Below are positions 60,514-64,000 of a DNA stretch of 64,000 nt, in pieces (position 1 is the first letter of the stretch; each line of letters starts with the position of its first letter). The stretch is from an uncultured Clostridia bacterium (GTDB lineage Bacteria > Bacillota > Clostridia > Oscillospirales > Acutalibacteraceae), in contig CANQJS010000002.1 of assembly GCA_947624285.1 (NCBI GenBank), forward strand, positions 80,993-144,992, written 5' to 3'. Position numbers and translations under genes: made by a program. Under the pieces are notes generated by a model. The model made no database searches, was not told the DNA's origin, and worked only from the letters and a program-made list of their open reading frames with translations.

Positions 60514-61368
60514 TTATTCTTCGGCGAGAAATCTCTTTATATTTTCGATTTCTCTTTTCCCCTGCATATATCCGAGCTGATATATGGATTCCAGCTTGAG
60601 CGTATCGTTTTCCATTGATGAGCAGTTAAGCGGTTTTGACGGGCATATTACATATACATTTCCCGCCTTTTCCTGTTCTTCCACATATCTGCGCTGATCG
60701 TTATACATAATATGGCGGTTTGCTATAACTTGCGAGAGCATCGGATATTTTTTATACATCAGCTTCATAATTTTTGCGGCTTTTATCGGGGGTTTTACGA
60801 AGTCTCTGTCCTGCGTAAGGATAAGTACCGCCTTGCGGCAGCCGTCCTCAAGCGCGCGCTTGAGCGGAATGGAATCGGCAAGACCGCCGTCGAAATAGTG
60901 AACGCCGTCGAGCACAACGCCTTTTGTAACAAGCGGCATAGCGCAGCTTGCCCTCAGCACGGGGCAACCGAATTCTTTCAGATCCTTGGGGTAAAAATAT
61001 TCCGCCTTTCCTGTGAGAGCGTTTGTGACAACGGCGCACAAAACGGCGTTGCTTTTTTCGTATGCCTCATAATCAAGAGGCATAAGGTCGTAAGAAAGCT
61101 CGCCGAAAATCCAGCCGAGATTAAGATATTCCCCGCTTTGCCGGTAAGCGTGAAGCCCCATATAATTCTTATGGCGGCAGTAATTTATTGTGATATCGTG
61201 CTGGCGGTGCAGATTTTTCCCCAAAAACGACGCGGCGTTACAAGAGCCTGCCGAAACGCCGATAACATAGGGAAAAGTCAATCCGTTTTCCATAAAGGCG
61301 TCCAGCACGCCGCTTGTAAATATTCCGCGATTACCTCCGCCCTCAAGCACAAGACCGCTTTGATACAT
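60514..61368 (-). CDS. patatin-like phospholipase
   Basis: 284 residues. Oxyanion-hole LEGGGNRGIFTSGVLDAF at the start, nucleophile Ser in GVSAGS near residue 40, and the dyad Asp in DGGLADSIPL near 167. This is the RssA/YjjU-type bacterial patatin, probably a membrane-associated lipid hydrolase. No signal peptide. Substrate unknown. Confidence 0.92.
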   Translation of the reverse strand: MYQSGLVLEGGGNRGIFTSGVLDAFMENGLTFPYVIGVSAGSCNAASFLGKNLHRQHDITINYCRHKNYMGLHAYRQSGEYLNLGWIFGELSYDLMPLDYEAYEKSNAVLCAVVTNALTGKAEYFYPKDLKEFGCPVLRASCAMPLVTKGVVLDGVHYFDGGLADSIPLKRALEDGCRKAVLILTQDRDFVKPPIKAAKIMKLMYKKYPMLSQVIANRHIMYNDQRRYVEEQEKAGNVYVICPSKPLNCSSMENDTLKLESIYQLGYMQGKREIENIKRFLAEE

Positions 61369-61384
61369 TGTTAAACACTCCGTT

Positions 61385-61419
61385 TCAAAAATCAGGGGAG
61401 CAACCGCCGTTGCTCCCCT
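61385..61419 (-). terminator. terminator of the small membrane protein gene
   Basis: Stem AGGGGAGCAAC / GTTGCTCCCCT with loop CGCC, followed on the minus strand by GATTTTTG. Confidence 0.85.
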
Positions 61420-61446
61420 ATGTATTGTTGACCGGTTTCCTGCGGA

Positions 61447-61677
61447 TTATTCCGCGGCTTCCTCCTGCGCGGGGGCTTCCTCTGCCTCGGCGGGAGCCTC
61501 CTGTGCCTTTACATCTATGATCTCAAGGTCGTTGTCGCACTCGAAGAAATCATTGTCGTCATAATACTCGGGCTCTTTTTTAGCGGTCAGCTTCTTTACA
61601 GCGAGATATACGGCAGCCGCAACGCCGGCTATGGCGACTATGGCAAGTATTATCTTAACGATTTTATTTATATTCAT
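61447..61677 (-). CDS. small membrane protein with acidic tail
   Basis: 76 residues, no family recognised. Single membrane helix (about 7-28, IVKIILAIVAIAGVAAAVYL), a short basic stretch LTAKKE, then a very acidic tail (YYDDNDFFECDND; AEEAPAQEEAAE). GGAGGG ribosome site and a strong promoter support expression. Possibly a YtxH-like or envelope small protein. It sits between secA and the patatin gene as its own unit. Confidence 0.75.
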   Translation of the reverse strand: MNINKIVKIILAIVAIAGVAAAVYLAVKKLTAKKEPEYYDDNDFFECDNDLEIIDVKAQEAPAEAEEAPAQEEAAE

Positions 61678-61711
61678 AATATACCCTCCAAAAGCATAAT
61701 TTTACACATTC

Positions 61712-61740
61712 ATTATATACTTGCCGCCGAATAAAGTCAA
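61712..61740 (-). promoter_or_regulatory. promoter of the small membrane protein gene
   Basis: Minus-strand TTGACT, 17-base spacer, TATAAT, located just beyond the secA stop. Confidence 0.75.
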
Positions 61741-61753
61741 GCGGCAATGACGA

Positions 61754-64000
61754 TTATTCTTTGCCCGCTTTTTCCGCCAGCTTTTCGGGCGAGCCGCAGC
61801 ATTTCTTGTATTTCTTCCCGCTTCCGCAGGGGCAGGGGTCGTTTGGACCTATCTTTTTTGATTTTCTGACGGGGGAAGGCTTAACGCTGTCGTCTCCGGC
61901 GGACGAGGCGGCAGTCACCTTGGCGACCGCTCTGCGCTCAACATCCTCGCGCCTTTTCGGCGTAATCATAAGCAGCATTTCAACGGTTTTTTCGCGGATT
62001 GTGGCGGTCATCTCGTCAAACATATCGTAGGATTCGTTTCTGAACGCCACGATGGGGTCCTGCTGCGCATAGGAGCGAAGATGTATTCCGTCCTTCAGGT
62101 CCTCCATGGCGTCGATATGCTCCATCCACAGCATATCAACATTGCGCAGAAGCACCATTCTCTGAAATTCGCCGAATATCTCGTCTCCGAGAAGGGCGCG
62201 TTTTTCATCAAGAATTTTTCTGCCCTTTTCTTTCAGCGCGTCGCAAATGTCATCAACGGTGAGGTTCGTGAGATCCTGAAAATCATCCGCGTCGATAAGC
62301 AAGCCCCTGTATTTTTCTCTGAGACCGCTGATGTTCCAATCCTTTTTGTCGGCGTCCTTTGCACAGTAAACGGCAACATTTTCGTCTATGCTTGAATCGA
62401 GCATATTGAGTATCCTGTCGGTAAGGTCGATGCCGTCAAGCACCATATCGCGCTGCTTGTAGATAAGCTCTCTCTGGCGATTCATAACATCATCGTATTG
62501 CAATGTGTTTTTGCGTATGCCGAAATTGCGCCCCTCTACCTTGCGCTGGGCGGATTCGACCGTTCTTGAGATCATCTTGCTCGGAACGGGCATATTTTCG
62601 TCGTCGGTGAGAGCGCCCATAATGGACTTCATCCTGTCCCCTCCGAAGAGTCGCATCAAATCGTCCTCAAGAGATAGATAAAACTGTGATTTGCCGGGGT
62701 CGCCCTGACGCCCGGAACGGCCGCGAAGCTGATTGTCTATACGGCGGGAATCGTGGCGCTCCGTGCCGAGAATAAACAGACCGCCCGCCTCTTTTACCTT
62801 TTCCGCCTCTTCCTTTATTTCGTCCTTATATTTTGCCTCCAGCTCTCTGAAGGTTTTTCTTGCTTCAAGTATCTCCTCGTCGTCGGTCTCGGCAAAGCCG
62901 GTCGCCTCGGCGATAAGCTCGTCGGAGTATTGCATTCTCTTCATCTCGGCTTTCGCAAGAAATTCCGAGTTTCCTCCGAGCATAATATCAGTTCCGCGCC
63001 CCGCCATATTTGTGGCGATAGTAACCGCGCCGAGCTTACCCGCCTGCGCGATTATCTCCGCCTCGCGCTCATGATTTTTTGCGTTGAGCACATTATGGGG
63101 GATATGCGCGCGCTTGAGCATCTTTGAGAGCACCTCGCTCTTTTCAATGCTTATCGTGCCGACAAGAATGGGCTGACCCGCCTCGTGGCATTTTTTTATC
63201 TGCTCGATGGCGTTGTTGAATTTTCCGCGCTCCGTCTGGAATATAACATCCGGCATATCCTCTCTTATAAGAGGCTTGTTGGTTGGGATCTCAACAACAT
63301 CAAGCTTGTATATTTCACTGAATTCGGGCGCCTCGGTGGCGGCGGTGCCCGTCATACCCGAAAGCTTGCCGTAAAGGCGGAAATAGTTTTGGAAGGTGAT
63401 GGTGGCGAGCGTCTTGCTCTCGTGCTCTACCTTAACATTTTCCTTTGCCTCAAGCGCTTGATGCAGACCGTCGTTATACCGTCTGCCGAGCATTATACGA
63501 CCCGTGAATTCGTCAACGATGAGCACCTGCCCGTCCTTAACTACATAATCTATATCGCGGCGCATAACGCCTATCGCTTTTATCGCCTGATTGATATGGT
63601 GCAGCAGCGTGGTGTTTTCCATATCCATAAGATTTTCCACTCCGAAGCGTTCCTCCGCCTTGCGAACGCCGCTTTGGGTGAGTGTGGCGGTCTTGGCTTT
63701 TTCGTCCACGATGAAATCGCCGTCGTAAGTCGCCTCGGTGTCCTCTTTCTCGTCCATCTGAGCAACTTTTACCATTTTCAGGCTCTTCGCAAATTCGTTT
63801 GCCCTGGTGTACATATCGGTGGACTGTTCGCCTCTGCCGCTGATGATAAGGGGAGTACGCGCCTCATCGATAAGAATCGAGTCGACCTCGTCAACGATAG
63901 CAAACGCGTGGCCTCTTTGCACCTTTTGAGATTTATACTGCACCATATTATCTCTCAGGTAATCGAAGCCCATTTCGTTGTTGGTGCCGTAGGTGATGTC
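61754..64000 (-). CDS. secA: preprotein translocase ATPase SecA, C-terminal part (cut by window edge)
   Basis: Motor of the Sec export pathway. About 748 residues are visible; the N-terminus with Walker A lies off the right edge. The visible part runs from the DYLRDNMV segment and helicase motif II region (DEVDSILIDEARTPLIISG), through the preprotein cross-linking domain, TNMAGRGTDIMLGG, QLRGRSGRQGDPG, the helical wing, to the SEC-C zinc motif CPCGSGKKYKKCC, which binds SecB or ribosomes in some species. It is followed by the small acidic membrane protein gene. Confidence 0.98.
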   Translation of the reverse strand, partial: DITYGTNNEMGFDYLRDNMVQYKSQKVQRGHAFAIVDEVDSILIDEARTPLIISGRGEQSTDMYTRANEFAKSLKMVKVAQMDEKEDTEATYDGDFIVDEKAKTATLTQSGVRKAEERFGVENLMDMENTTLLHHINQAIKAIGVMRRDIDYVVKDGQVLIVDEFTGRIMLGRRYNDGLHQALEAKENVKVEHESKTLATITFQNYFRLYGKLSGMTGTAATEAPEFSEIYKLDVVEIPTNKPLIREDMPDVIFQTERGKFNNAIEQIKKCHEAGQPILVGTISIEKSEVLSKMLKRAHIPHNVLNAKNHEREAEIIAQAGKLGAVTIATNMAGRGTDIMLGGNSEFLAKAEMKRMQYSDELIAEATGFAETDDEEILEARKTFRELEAKYKDEIKEEAEKVKEAGGLFILGTERHDSRRIDNQLRGRSGRQGDPGKSQFYLSLEDDLMRLFGGDRMKSIMGALTDDENMPVPSKMISRTVESAQRKVEGRNFGIRKNTLQYDDVMNRQRELIYKQRDMVLDGIDLTDRILNMLDSSIDENVAVYCAKDADKKDWNISGLREKYRGLLIDADDFQDLTNLTVDDICDALKEKGRKILDEKRALLGDEIFGEFQRMVLLRNVDMLWMEHIDAMEDLKDGIHLRSYAQQDPIVAFRNESYDMFDEMTATIREKTVEMLLMITPKRREDVERRAVAKVTAASSAGDDSVKPSPVRKSKKIGPNDPCPCGSGKKYKKCCGSPEKLAEKAGKE

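Overview
The window is a chromosomal segment from a Gram-positive, low-to-mid GC Clostridia-type bacterium, most like the gut Oscillospiraceae/Ruminococcaceae. The evidence is the Firmicutes replication-initiation gene set (dnaA, dnaN, yaaA, recF, remB, gyrB, gyrA, and rpmH-rnpA-yidD-yidC-khpB-mnmE-mnmG), LCP cell-wall proteins, RemB, a DnaD/DnaI pair, a SleB-type spore cortex hydrolase, a sortase-type C-terminus, and pectin/mannan sugar catabolism. It contains no phage, insertion sequence, CRISPR array or rRNA operon. Two tRNAs (Gly-GCC, Arg-ACG), an FMN riboswitch and a cobalamin riboswitch are present.

Layout. 1-5.3 kb: mnmG (cut by the left edge), mnmE, khpB, yidC, yidD, rnpA, rpmH, all on the minus strand. 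5.4-7.7 kb: mtnN, an XRE regulator, a histidine phosphatase. 7.7-11.5 kb: two tandem LCP paralogues. 11.6-20.5 kb: the dnaA-to-gyrA block, also on the minus strand, so it points the same way as rpmH instead of diverging from it as in the usual Firmicutes order. 20.5-29 kb: a degenerate LCP-like protein, fba, riboswitch-controlled ribU, a phosphoesterase, a short CDF transporter, a DUF421 protein, and a zinc-sensing ArsR/P-type ATPase operon. 28.9-31.1 kb: a divergent pair that looks like a bacterial transcobalamin split into two polypeptides, with a cobalamin riboswitch on one side. 31-39.7 kb: rsmE, an Ogg1-type glycosylase, sleB, an M18 peptidase, a Sua5-CoaE fusion, prfA, DUF951, an S1-domain protein. 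39.8-47.3 kb: DnaD/DnaI, several uncharacterised membrane proteins, a GPH sugar transporter. 47.4-57.2 kb: gdhA, a GH2 beta-mannosidase, and a MATE-GH28-uxaB-uxaA galacturonate operon. 57.5-64 kb: a TtcA-like PP-loop protein, an orphan E2-type acyltransferase with a huge helical tail, a patatin, and secA (cut by the right edge).

Most interesting candidates: (1) the split transcobalamin-like cobalamin-capture pair, whose divergent promoters share one -35 hexamer and one of which appears to give a leaderless mRNA; (2) the stand-alone dihydrolipoamide-acyltransferase domain fused to about 300 residues of Ala/Lys/Glu hendecad helix; (3) a DnaA with altered base-contacting residues together with non-consensus box-like repeats; (4) the Sua5-CoaE fusion. 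Promoters were read by eye as -35/-10 hexamers with 16-18 base spacing and terminators as GC-rich hairpins next to T runs; none has been tested by computation or experiment.
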